Below are positions 28,701-36,024 of a DNA stretch of 64,000 nt, in pieces; position 1 is the stretch's first letter; each line of letters begins with the position of its first letter. A model generated the notes under the pieces. It ran no database searches, was not told the origin of the DNA, and saw nothing but the letters and a program-made list of their open reading frames with translations. The translations under genes and the position numbers were made by a program. Source of the DNA: Dehalococcoidales bacterium (GTDB lineage Bacteria > Chloroflexota > Dehalococcoidia > Dehalococcoidales > UBA3254); assembly GCA_016926695.1 (NCBI GenBank), contig JAFGOB010000092.1, forward strand, positions 1 through 64,000. Direction: 5' to 3'.

Positions 28701-29486
28701 TTGGAAAGAAGATCAGCCAGGGTAGTGCTGGTACTGGAATATCAGGGTACTAACTATTCCGGTTTTCAATATCAGGTTAATGCCCCTACCATCCAGGAAA
28801 CTCTTGAAAAGGCTATTTTAAAACTTACAAGGGAAGTTCTCCGGGTTACAGCGTCAAGCCGTACTGACAGCGGTGTACATGCTGCCGGGCAGGTGGTCAG
28901 TTTTTTAACCGGTTCCAATATTAAGGCCGGTGAAATCATGGAAGGACTAAATTACTATCTGCCACCGGATATCGCTGTAAAAGAATCTTACAAAATAAAT
29001 AAAGCGTTTAATGTTCAGCTTGATGCGGTAAGCCGTCAATACCAGTATCGTATATTGAATACCAGGTCACGCTCCCCTTTGTTCAGAGAATTCACTTTTC
29101 AGGTAAGGAATAGCCTGGATACAGAGGTAATGAATGAGGCCTGCAGCTTGCTGGAAGGTGAACATGACCTGGCATCGTTTATCACGAAATTCAGCCGTTC
29201 CGTGATAAAAAGCTCGATCAAGAAGGTCTACAGTGTAAAGGTATTCAGAGATGGTGAAATGGTTGTACTTGATATGACAGCACAATCTTTTTTACCTCAC
29301 CAGGTACGAAATACAGCAGGTATGCTGATCAGAATCGGGCTTAAGAAATTAGATATTGAAAGTTTTAAAAACATATTGGAGGAGAAAAAACCAGGGTTAG
29401 CAGGGCCTACGGCCCCTGCCTGCGGATTATGTTTATTGAGAGTAAACTATCCTAGACCTTTAGGAGAATATAATGAAGACCTATAG
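28701..29486 (+). CDS. truA: tRNA pseudouridine(38-40) synthase TruA
   Basis: It isomerises U38-U40 in tRNA anticodon arms. It has 261 residues with the catalytic Asp in SSRTDSGVHAAGQVVSF near residue 60 and LPHQVRNTAGMLIRIG near 200. It starts at TTG 28701. The end overlaps rplM by 14 bases, the common rplQ-truA-rplM-rpsI arrangement. Confidence 0.96.
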   Translation: MERRSARVVLVLEYQGTNYSGFQYQVNAPTIQETLEKAILKLTREVLRVTASSRTDSGVHAAGQVVSFLTGSNIKAGEIMEGLNYYLPPDIAVKESYKINKAFNVQLDAVSRQYQYRILNTRSRSPLFREFTFQVRNSLDTEVMNEACSLLEGEHDLASFITKFSRSVIKSSIKKVYSVKVFRDGEMVVLDMTAQSFLPHQVRNTAGMLIRIGLKKLDIESFKNILEEKKPGLAGPTAPACGLCLLRVNYPRPLGEYNEDL

Positions 29487-29970
29487 TGTAAAACCGGATG
29501 ACATAAAGAGGAAAACGCATGTAATAGATGCAACGGATCAAGTGCTTGGAAGAGTGGCGACTGATATTGCCACCAAACTCATGGGAAAACATAAAGCTAT
29601 GTTTTCCAGAAACGCGGATACCGGCGATTGCGTAACGGTGTTAAACGCTGCAAAAGTCCGGGTAACAGGTAAAAAAACGCAGCAAAAAATGTATTACCGC
29701 CATTCAAACTACCCCGGCGGGTTCAAACAGACAACATACGAGAAGATGATGGAAGAACATCCTGAAAGAATCATTACATTTGCGGTTGACGGGATGTTGC
29801 CTAAGAATCATCTGCATGATAAGATGATGAAGCGGCTGAAGGTGTTTGCTGGAGAAAAGAAGGTAGCAGGAGTTGAAGCACCGGAAGAAGTTAAAATCAG
29901 GATTAAAAAGGCTGAGATAAAATATATTCCAATAAAAGTCGATGTCAAGGGCAAAAAAGAGAAGCGTTAA
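29473..29970 (+). CDS. rplM: 50S ribosomal protein L13, with C-terminal extension
   Basis: L13 is an early 50S assembly protein. The core (HVIDATDQVLGRVATDIATKL, the NSDTG-like NADTGDCVTVLN, YYRHSNYPGG and GMLPKN) is complete. At 165 residues it has about 20 extra at the C-terminus, rich in Lys. TTAGGAG lies within truA upstream of the ATG. Confidence 0.96.
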   Translation: MKTYSVKPDDIKRKTHVIDATDQVLGRVATDIATKLMGKHKAMFSRNADTGDCVTVLNAAKVRVTGKKTQQKMYYRHSNYPGGFKQTTYEKMMEEHPERIITFAVDGMLPKNHLHDKMMKRLKVFAGEKKVAGVEAPEEVKIRIKKAEIKYIPIKVDVKGKKEKR

Positions 29971-30095
29971 AAGCCGGCATACTTAATAATTTACAAATTT
30001 ATCTGGTTCTTTATCAGACTGGATATGGATTTGGGAAACCAGGCATCACATAGAAAAACCCGGTATTTTTTATAGAATAGAGGGGACGGAATTCA

Positions 30096-30491
30096 GTGGA
30101 AAAGCAAGCTTATTTTTCCGGAACAGGTAGAAGAAAAACAGCAGTAGCCAGGGTCAAGATTATGCCTGGCAACGGAGCCATAATCATCAATGGCGTACCT
30201 TATGAAGAGCTTTTCACAAGGCAGGAGATACGACGGAAAATAATGCAGCCGCTGGTTACCACGGAGAGTATGGGAAAATATAACATCGTGGTGAAAGTTG
30301 AAGGCGGTGGTGTTGTATCACAGGGAGGAGCGGTATCACATGGTATCGCAAGAGCCCTGGTCGAAGTCGATGAAAGATCCAAAGAGGCACTGCGTAAAAA
30401 CGGGCTGCTGACACGGGATTCACGGAGTAAAGAAAGGAAGAAACCCGGTTTGAAACGTGCCAGGAAAGCCCCGCAGTATACGAAACGTTAA
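30096..30491 (+). CDS. rpsI: 30S ribosomal protein S9
   Basis: S9 contacts the P-site tRNA with its C-terminal Lys-Arg tail. It has 131 residues from GTG 30096 with AGGGGACGG upstream. GTGRRKTAVARVKIMPGNG, GGGVVSQGGAVSHGIARAL and the tail KKPGLKRARKAPQYTKR are intact. It is the last gene before a strong terminator. Confidence 0.97.
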   Translation: MEKQAYFSGTGRRKTAVARVKIMPGNGAIIINGVPYEELFTRQEIRRKIMQPLVTTESMGKYNIVVKVEGGGVVSQGGAVSHGIARALVEVDERSKEALRKNGLLTRDSRSKERKKPGLKRARKAPQYTKR

Positions 30492-30515
30492 ACGAAAGCA
30501 AAACGGATATTGTAA

Positions 30516-30550
30516 AAATCCCGGCTATATCATTAGCCGGGATTTATTTT
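30516..30550. terminator. Bidirectional terminator between rpsI and rnc
   Basis: A perfect 12-bp stem, AAATCCCGGCTA with TAGCCGGGATTT, encloses a 6-base loop. TTTATTTT follows on the plus strand and TTTTTAC on the minus strand. It serves the rightward superoperon and the leftward rnc. Confidence 0.9.
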
Positions 30551-30577
30551 AAGTAATAGACCGGTAACCGTACTACA

Positions 30578-31276
30578 TTAATCACGATAGTCTTTGTGGC
30601 TCTCCAGGGCAATTCTGGCAGCTTCCATTTCTGCGGCCTTCTTACTTTTACCTTTTCCCAGTCCCATAATGTTATTCCTTATCCTGACTTCCACCGTGAA
30701 TTGCCTGTCGTGGTCTGGTCCCGTGGCACTGACAAGGTGATATTCGGGTGTGATCTGCTGTTCGGCCTGAATGATCTCCTGAAGCCTGGATTTGTAGTCC
30801 GTTACCACTCCCGTAATAGCCTGTTTGGAGATATCGGCACTAAAAAGAGACAGTATGAAATCCTCTGCCGGTTTTAGCCCTTTATCAAGATAAATCGAGG
30901 CTATCAACGCTTCGAAGGCCCCGGCAAGATTTGCCGGTTTGTCACGCCCTCCTCCGGCTTCTTCTCCATTGCCCAGAAAAAGGTATTTACCCAGTTCTAT
31001 TGAGCGTGCAATATCAGACAGAGTTTCACGTCTGACCAGAGACGAACGAAATCTGGTCAGATCACCTTCCGGTGAATCGGGATACATTTGATAAAGTCTT
31101 TCAGCTATTATCAGGCCAAGGACAGCGTCACCCAGAAATTCCAGTCTTTCATTCGAAGCGGGCGCTTTCTCCGGGTTTTCATTTATATATGAGCTGTGCA
31201 CAAGGGCAAGCTCCAGCAGAGCGGGATTATCGAATGTTATTCCTATTTTATCTTGAATCAGCCTGAAATCAGCCAA
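30578..31276 (-). CDS. rnc: Ribonuclease III
   Basis: RNase III cleaves double-stranded RNA, including rRNA precursors. It has 232 residues with the signature NERLEFLGDAVLGL near residue 42, the second acidic cluster in NLAGAFEALIASIYLDKG, and a C-terminal dsRNA-binding domain (DYKSRLQEIIQ, then GKGKSKKAAEMEAARIAL). It runs leftward into the shared terminator. Confidence 0.96.
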   Translation of the reverse strand: MADFRLIQDKIGITFDNPALLELALVHSSYINENPEKAPASNERLEFLGDAVLGLIIAERLYQMYPDSPEGDLTRFRSSLVRRETLSDIARSIELGKYLFLGNGEEAGGGRDKPANLAGAFEALIASIYLDKGLKPAEDFILSLFSADISKQAITGVVTDYKSRLQEIIQAEQQITPEYHLVSATGPDHDRQFTVEVRIRNNIMGLGKGKSKKAAEMEAARIALESHKDYRD

Positions 31277-31353
31277 CTTTTATTCTTCCGGACTAACTAG
31301 TATTTGAGATACCAATAACTCTGTTACTCCTATAGAGTGCTTTAAAACGATTT

Positions 31354-31471
31354 TGCTGAAAAAGCCTATTGGAAACCATTCTGAGCCCGATGTGAGAATC
31401 TAAGATGCCAGAGAATCTCACGTCGGGCTAAGCCCTCCTCAGAGTGGACAGAATGTAGTACTTTTTCAGCA
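31354..31471. repeat. Nested palindromic element (MITE-like)
   Basis: Three sets of inverted repeats nest around 31402-31411. The outer pair is TGCTGAAAAAG (31354-31364) with CTTTTTCAGCA (31461-31471), perfect. The middle pair is CCATTCTGAG (31376-31385) with CTCAGAGTGG (31438-31447), 9 of 10. The inner pair spans 31384-31401 and 31412-31429, 16 of 18. The element fills most of the gap between rnc and the aminotransferase and encodes nothing. It could be a non-autonomous mobile element or a long RNA hairpin. Confidence 0.6.
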
Positions 31472-31483
31472 GTCTCCAAAGGA

Positions 31484-32671
31484 CTAATTACGGTATTTTT
31501 CGATAGCCTGCCGAAGCCCTTTAAAAGAACCTTCTATATGTTTATCATCAATACAGCAGTAAGAAATCCGGAAATAACCCGGGGCTTTGAATCCTGAACC
31601 AAGGACTACCAGAATCCTTAACTGCTGAAGTTCTCTGGCAAAGAGGGTATCGTCCGCTATAGGTGCTTTAGGGAAAATATAGAAAGCACCCTGTGGTTTT
31701 ACCACTGAATAGCCCATACCGGTCAGATTGTCATAGAGGAAATCCCTCTTTCTACGATATTCATCAATATCAACGCAGGAGCCCTGAACCTTGCAGACCG
31801 CATTCTGCATAAAAGCAGGGGCGTTGATGAAACCCAGCACCCGATTGGCATAAATCAGTCCGTTTGATACTTCCCGGGCGTTCTCACAGTCCGGATGAAC
31901 GGCGGCATATCCGATGCGTTCTCCAGGCAGAGACAGGTCCTTGGAATAAGAGGTGGCTATGATGCTGTGAGGGTAGTAGCTAACAATTCGCGGGCATTTG
32001 GGACCGTCAAAGTATATCCTGGAGTATACATCGTCACTGACTATATATATGCGGGTATTTAGTTTAGCACTCCGGCGGGTTATTATTTCGGCAATTGTTT
32101 TCAGTGTTTCTACGCTGAAAACGGTACCCGTGGGATTGTTGGGCGAAGTAATCACCACGGCCTTGGTCCTGGTTGTAAGGCTGTCTTCAAAGACGTTAAA
32201 ATCTGGATTAAAATTTTCGTCAAACGGCATGGATTTTACGATTCCGTTATGATTGTCCACGTAAGAGTCATATTCAAAGTAATGAGGAGCGAAGCAGATT
32301 ACCTCTTCTCCAGGATTAAGCAGGGCCTTGAAGGTAATGTTTAGAGCGCCGGCTGCCCCTGCAGCCATAACCACTTCATTCATACTGTATTTAATGCCGG
32401 TCTCTTCCTGAAGCTGCTCCGCAACGGCAGCCCGCGTGTCGTTGTACCCCGCGTTTTCCATGTAGCGGTGCATGCCTGAAACGGGATACTCAGCCAGTCT
32501 TTTAATTTCACCTTTAAACGCTGCCGGCGGTTCCATAAGGGGATTGCCTATACTGTAATCAAACACGTTGTCGTCGCCATAGACCTTTTTCAGGGCGATT
32601 CCCTCTTCGAACATTCTCCTGATATAGGCTCCGGCGATGATACCTTTTTTGGCCTTTTCCGAGATAGACAT
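31484..32671 (-). CDS. Class I/II pyridoxal-phosphate aminotransferase
   Basis: This PLP-dependent aminotransferase resembles aspartate/aromatic aminotransferases. It has 395 residues: a cofactor-binding segment AAGAAGALNITFKALLNPG near 105, SPNNPTG near 178, the Schiff-base Lys in ATSYSKDLSLPGERIGYAA near 240, and the substrate Arg in GYFRISYC near the C-terminus. The amino donor cannot be read from sequence. The ATG has AGGGGAG upstream. It stands alone, leftward, behind the palindromic element. Confidence 0.85.
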   Translation of the reverse strand: MSISEKAKKGIIAGAYIRRMFEEGIALKKVYGDDNVFDYSIGNPLMEPPAAFKGEIKRLAEYPVSGMHRYMENAGYNDTRAAVAEQLQEETGIKYSMNEVVMAAGAAGALNITFKALLNPGEEVICFAPHYFEYDSYVDNHNGIVKSMPFDENFNPDFNVFEDSLTTRTKAVVITSPNNPTGTVFSVETLKTIAEIITRRSAKLNTRIYIVSDDVYSRIYFDGPKCPRIVSYYPHSIIATSYSKDLSLPGERIGYAAVHPDCENAREVSNGLIYANRVLGFINAPAFMQNAVCKVQGSCVDIDEYRRKRDFLYDNLTGMGYSVVKPQGAFYIFPKAPIADDTLFARELQQLRILVVLGSGFKAPGYFRISYCCIDDKHIEGSFKGLRQAIEKYRN

Positions 32672-32771
32672 CCTGTCTCCCCTTTCCTGTTCTTATAATT
32701 TTATCTTGACTATGGCGGAATACGGGTTCGCTGAAAATTTGCCTGATATAAATTTCTTTAAATTTAACTAA

Positions 32772-32780
32772 TTATAGCAT
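32772..32780 (-). promoter_or_regulatory. Extended -10 promoter for the aminotransferase
   Basis: On the minus strand the sequence TGCTATAAT is an exact extended -10 (TGn plus TATAAT), about 100 bases before the start codon. No good -35 is visible. Confidence 0.45.
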
Positions 32781-32832
32781 AATAACGGTAAAGACCGCAT
32801 ACCGCGATATTACCGGTATGCCTATAGGATAA

Positions 32833-32862
32833 TTACCTTTATCCGGGTTTATACTCTATAAT
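32833..32862 (+). promoter_or_regulatory. Possible promoter for the acyl-CoA dehydrogenase gene
   Basis: A perfect TATAAT (32857-32862) lies 18 bases after the weak -35 TTACCT (32833-32838). It would give a leader of about 180 bases. Confidence 0.35.
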
Positions 32863-33049
32863 AGATATTGTAATGCAGGGTACATATATATTTCACCTGT
32901 ATACCGGACTTGATTACATCACTGTTGTTCGTAACAAATGTCTTTTTTTAATCGAATTGACTGGATAATTGCTTGCCCCGGGATCTTAAAATCATCTGTA
33001 TCCGGTAGGTTTTTCAGGTTTAAATTGATAACGATGCGGGGAGAAAAAA

Positions 33050-34213
33050 ATGATGGATTTTGAACTGACGGAGCATCACAAGAAGATTAAAGAGGAGGCT
33101 GCCGCCTTTGCCATAGAGGTAATAGCTCCGAGAGCCGAGGAGATTGACAGGACGGATGAACCTCCCTTGGATATCTGGAGTGAGATGAGCAAAACACCTT
33201 ACAGATATACAGGGATGAATATACCTGAGGAATACGGAGGTTTGCCGCGTCCGTTGACCGACCAGGTCATTATCATTGAGGAGATTACATCCGAAGGAAG
33301 AAGCCCTGCCTGTACTATTCTGCTGCAAATTACAGGGCTTGGAACGGTAACTATAGTAAATAATGCCAGCAAGGATCTGCAAAAAAGGTATTTGCCCATT
33401 GTCGCCAGTGGTGAGAAAATGGGCTCTTACGGCTTGACCGAACCGGGGACCGGCTCCGATGCGGCGGGGATACAATGCAAAGCCCAAAAAGACGGTGGTG
33501 AATATGTTATCAACGGCAGGAAGCGTTATACCAGCTTTGCCCATCTTTCGGCCTATATCATTCTCTTTGCCCTTACTCAATCCGCTCCGGGTGAAAACAA
33601 GATCAGCGCGTTTATCGTTCCCACCGATACCCCCGGTTTCAGGGTAGTCGAACGCGTACCCTGTCTGGGTCTCAGGGGCCATAAACAGGAAGATCTTGAA
33701 TTTCTTGATTGCCGTATACCACAGGCTAACCTGATAGGAGAAGAAGGAAGGGGATTGAGTTATGCCCTGCGGTCTCTGGATGTCACCAGGACTATGCTGA
33801 ATGCCGGATTTATCGGACTGGCGAGGGCGTGCCTGGATGAAGCGGTTAAATATGCAAAGGTCAGAAAAACCTTCGGAAAAGAGCTTTTACATCGCCAGTC
33901 CCTTAGTTTTCCAATGGCGGAAATTTCCGCCAGAATTGATGCCGCCAGACTGATGAATTACAGGGCGGCCTGGCTGCATGATCAGGGGAAAAGACATACC
34001 GTTGAAACAGCCAAGGCCAAGTTGCTTTCTACCCAGGTGATGCTGGAGGCAGCCAATATGGCGGTTGAAGTATACGGAGGTTTCGGCTGTACAAACAGGA
34101 ATATGGTAGAAAGACTGTACCGTGATGCCAGGATCTGGTCGTTTGCCCAGGGTTCCATGCAGATTATGGACTATATCATCTCCAGGGATCTTTTTGGGAA
34201 ATATGACATGTAA
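33050..34213 (+). CDS. Acyl-CoA dehydrogenase family protein, catalytic Glu position changed
   Basis: The family dehydrogenates acyl-CoA at C2-C3 using FAD and electron-transfer flavoprotein. It has 387 residues with the three usual domains: an alpha N-terminus, a beta barrel with SYGLTEPGTGSDAAGIQ near 125 and the GRKRYTSFAHLS segment, and a C-terminal helical domain with RKTFGKELLHRQS and the family motif YGGFGCTNRNMVERLYRDA. In medium-chain enzymes the catalytic Glu lies in IYEGT. Here the aligned sequence is SFAQGSMQI, with Gln just before the Gly. I see no Glu in the alternative isovaleryl-type position either. It may be an unusual acyl-CoA oxidoreductase or a reductase. The HAD gene starts 8 bases later. 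The ATG has GGGGAG upstream. Confidence 0.85.
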   Translation: MMDFELTEHHKKIKEEAAAFAIEVIAPRAEEIDRTDEPPLDIWSEMSKTPYRYTGMNIPEEYGGLPRPLTDQVIIIEEITSEGRSPACTILLQITGLGTVTIVNNASKDLQKRYLPIVASGEKMGSYGLTEPGTGSDAAGIQCKAQKDGGEYVINGRKRYTSFAHLSAYIILFALTQSAPGENKISAFIVPTDTPGFRVVERVPCLGLRGHKQEDLEFLDCRIPQANLIGEEGRGLSYALRSLDVTRTMLNAGFIGLARACLDEAVKYAKVRKTFGKELLHRQSLSFPMAEISARIDAARLMNYRAAWLHDQGKRHTVETAKAKLLSTQVMLEAANMAVEVYGGFGCTNRNMVERLYRDARIWSFAQGSMQIMDYIISRDLFGKYDM

Positions 34214-34221
34214 AAGAATGG

Positions 34222-34911
34222 ATGAAATACAGAGCAGTAATCTTCGATCTCTTTGGAACTCTGGTGCCCAACTTTTCTGAAAAGGCATATCGCCGCACTG
34301 TAAAGGATATGGCCGGTATCCTTTCTGTCCCTGATGAAAATTTCTTGGAACTCTGGGCTGATACCTTTGAAGAAAGTATTCTGGGAATATTGCCTGATCC
34401 CGCAGCCAGGATCAGGTATATCTGCCGTAAGCTGGATATACAACCTGCGGAAGAAAAAGTCGCTGAGGCAGCCCGACTGCGCTTTGATTACGAGGCCGAA
34501 ACCATGATAGCGTGTCCTGAGGCGTTGGGTATGCTTTCCGGGTTAAAAAAATCCGGTTACAGGATAGGCCTGATATCCGATTGCTCTTACGAGGCCCCGG
34601 CTGTTTGGCATAATACTCCGCTGGCCTCCTTCTTCGATGTGACTGTTTTTTCTTGCCTGGTCGGCATGAGAAAACCCGATCCGCGTATCTACCGGCTGGC
34701 CCTGGAGCAGTTCGGCCTGTCTGCACGGGAATGCTGCTATATCGGTGACGGCAGCAGCCGGGAGCTGAGCGGGGCAGCGAAGGTGGGACTGAGGGCGGTC
34801 CAGTTGCGCGTACCCGGTGAATTCGGAGAGGATGTATACCGCCTGGGCCTTGAGAACTGGCAGGGGGAATTTATCAGCACGTTAAGCGAGGTGCCGGACC
34901 TGCTGGTATAG
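34222..34911 (+). CDS. HAD-superfamily hydrolase
   Basis: This is a probable phosphatase or dehalogenase-type hydrolase of 229 residues. Motif I is FDLFGTLV at residue 9 (nucleophile Asp; the usual second Asp is Phe, as in many DLFGT enzymes). Motif II is around LISDCS, motif III Lys is in MRKPDPRIY and motif IV is YIGDGSSRELSGAAKVG. A helical cap lies between residues 20 and 100. It directly follows the acyl-CoA dehydrogenase and is probably co-transcribed. The substrate is unknown. Confidence 0.8.
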   Translation: MKYRAVIFDLFGTLVPNFSEKAYRRTVKDMAGILSVPDENFLELWADTFEESILGILPDPAARIRYICRKLDIQPAEEKVAEAARLRFDYEAETMIACPEALGMLSGLKKSGYRIGLISDCSYEAPAVWHNTPLASFFDVTVFSCLVGMRKPDPRIYRLALEQFGLSARECCYIGDGSSRELSGAAKVGLRAVQLRVPGEFGEDVYRLGLENWQGEFISTLSEVPDLLV

Positions 34912-35006
34912 ACCTAGTGCAAGTCATTAACCATGCATGTTGTTAACTAAATCCCATACCGGCGCACTTTTTCTGTTGAAGCAGGCAAATCTATCCTATA
35001 CCTGAA

Positions 35007-35876
35007 TCAGGATGCATTTTTTATTTTAGCATCGCTCACGTCACGGAAATGAGCTGCTTGTTCTTTCTTTTTTCGTATAATAATCCGGAAAAGTGAGGAA
35101 TAGTCCTCCCGGTCGGCTTCCAGAAAAGCCAGGTCGCCGCCCCAGAAGTCCAGCTCTTTCTGCATTTCGTCTGGCGAAGTTCCGTCGGCAGACCTGAGAA
35201 TACGCTTGGTCTCGATCATGGCTCCGGTGGAATCCTTCCAGATATCCTTACCCCCGGGCAGGTATTCGCATTTCTCAATGTCGATAGTGTCGTATTGCTC
35301 GAAATGCCTTCGCCACCATTCACAGGTATGGAAACTGGCAAATTCTCCCGCTGGAAATGCTTCCAGGCCGGGGGGCATACGCCCTTCTTTTTCCCTAGCC
35401 CAGCCCGGTACCACCATGCCGATCTGTCCGCCCGGTTTCACGTATTTCAGGAAATAGTTCAGGTACTCATCATCTGTCCCGAAATAGTTGAAAGCATCAA
35501 CGCACACAACGGCATCGAAAAAATCTTTGGCATAGGGCAAAGCATGGGCTTCAGCCTGCAGGGGAAAGACTTTCCGGCTGAGTTTATGCTCCTTTATGCG
35601 CACCAGGTTTTCATCGGGCGAAATCCACAGATCATTGGCGAAGACAATACAGCCAAACTCCCGGGACAGGAAAATAGAGGTCAGGCTTTTACCGCAGCCC
35701 ATGTCAAGGACGACCATGTCTTCCGAAAGCTCCATGTCCCGTGTCAGCCATTCAACCAGCCAGAGCGGGTTGGGTCCCATGGAGTTGTCGAACATCCAGG
35801 CCTGGTTGTATCCTGAAGAGCGGTTAAAACCGTATTTCTGTGAAAGTGACGTGATGGATTCCGGTATTTCAGCCAT
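35007..35876 (-). CDS. SAM-dependent methyltransferase, class I
   Basis: This Rossmann-fold methyltransferase has 289 residues. Motif I is VVLDMGCGKSLTSIFLS near residue 55, the acidic motif II is FANDLW, and motif IV-like AVVCVDAFNYFG and VKPGGQIGMVVPG follow. The N-terminus (GFNRSSGYNQAWMFDNSMGPN) resembles SAM methyltransferases of unknown substrate. GGGAG precedes the ATG by 7 bases. The terminator of the upstream glutamate-synthase cluster separates it, so it is probably its own unit. Confidence 0.75.
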   Translation of the reverse strand: MAEIPESITSLSQKYGFNRSSGYNQAWMFDNSMGPNPLWLVEWLTRDMELSEDMVVLDMGCGKSLTSIFLSREFGCIVFANDLWISPDENLVRIKEHKLSRKVFPLQAEAHALPYAKDFFDAVVCVDAFNYFGTDDEYLNYFLKYVKPGGQIGMVVPGWAREKEGRMPPGLEAFPAGEFASFHTCEWWRRHFEQYDTIDIEKCEYLPGGKDIWKDSTGAMIETKRILRSADGTSPDEMQKELDFWGGDLAFLEADREDYSSLFRIIIRKKKEQAAHFRDVSDAKIKNAS

Positions 35877-35941
35877 GATATTTCTCCCTTTAGCTTAATG
35901 AAGATTGTCAGGTAACAATAGAATAATAGACCGTTTCAGGT

Positions 35942-35985
35942 GGAATAAAAAGAGTTATTGCCTGGCGATATCCGCCAGGCAATAA
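35942..35985 (-). terminator. Terminator of the leftward glutamate-synthase cluster
   Basis: A perfect 13-bp stem, TTATTGCCTGGCG (35955-35967) with CGCCAGGCAATAA (35973-35985), encloses a 5-base loop. On the minus strand it is followed by CTCTTTTTATT. It lies 40 bases after the stop of the amidotransferase gene. Confidence 0.8.
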
Positions 35986-36024
35986 TATCAGTGCTGCGCT
36001 GGAATGTTATAAATATTCAAAGCC

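Larger units (their letters stand above)
32672..33049. other. Divergent intergenic region with two likely promoters
   Basis: This 378-base AT-rich gap separates the leftward aminotransferase from the rightward acyl-CoA dehydrogenase. Apart from promoter-like boxes for each direction I see no open frame and no clear palindrome. Confidence 0.5.
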
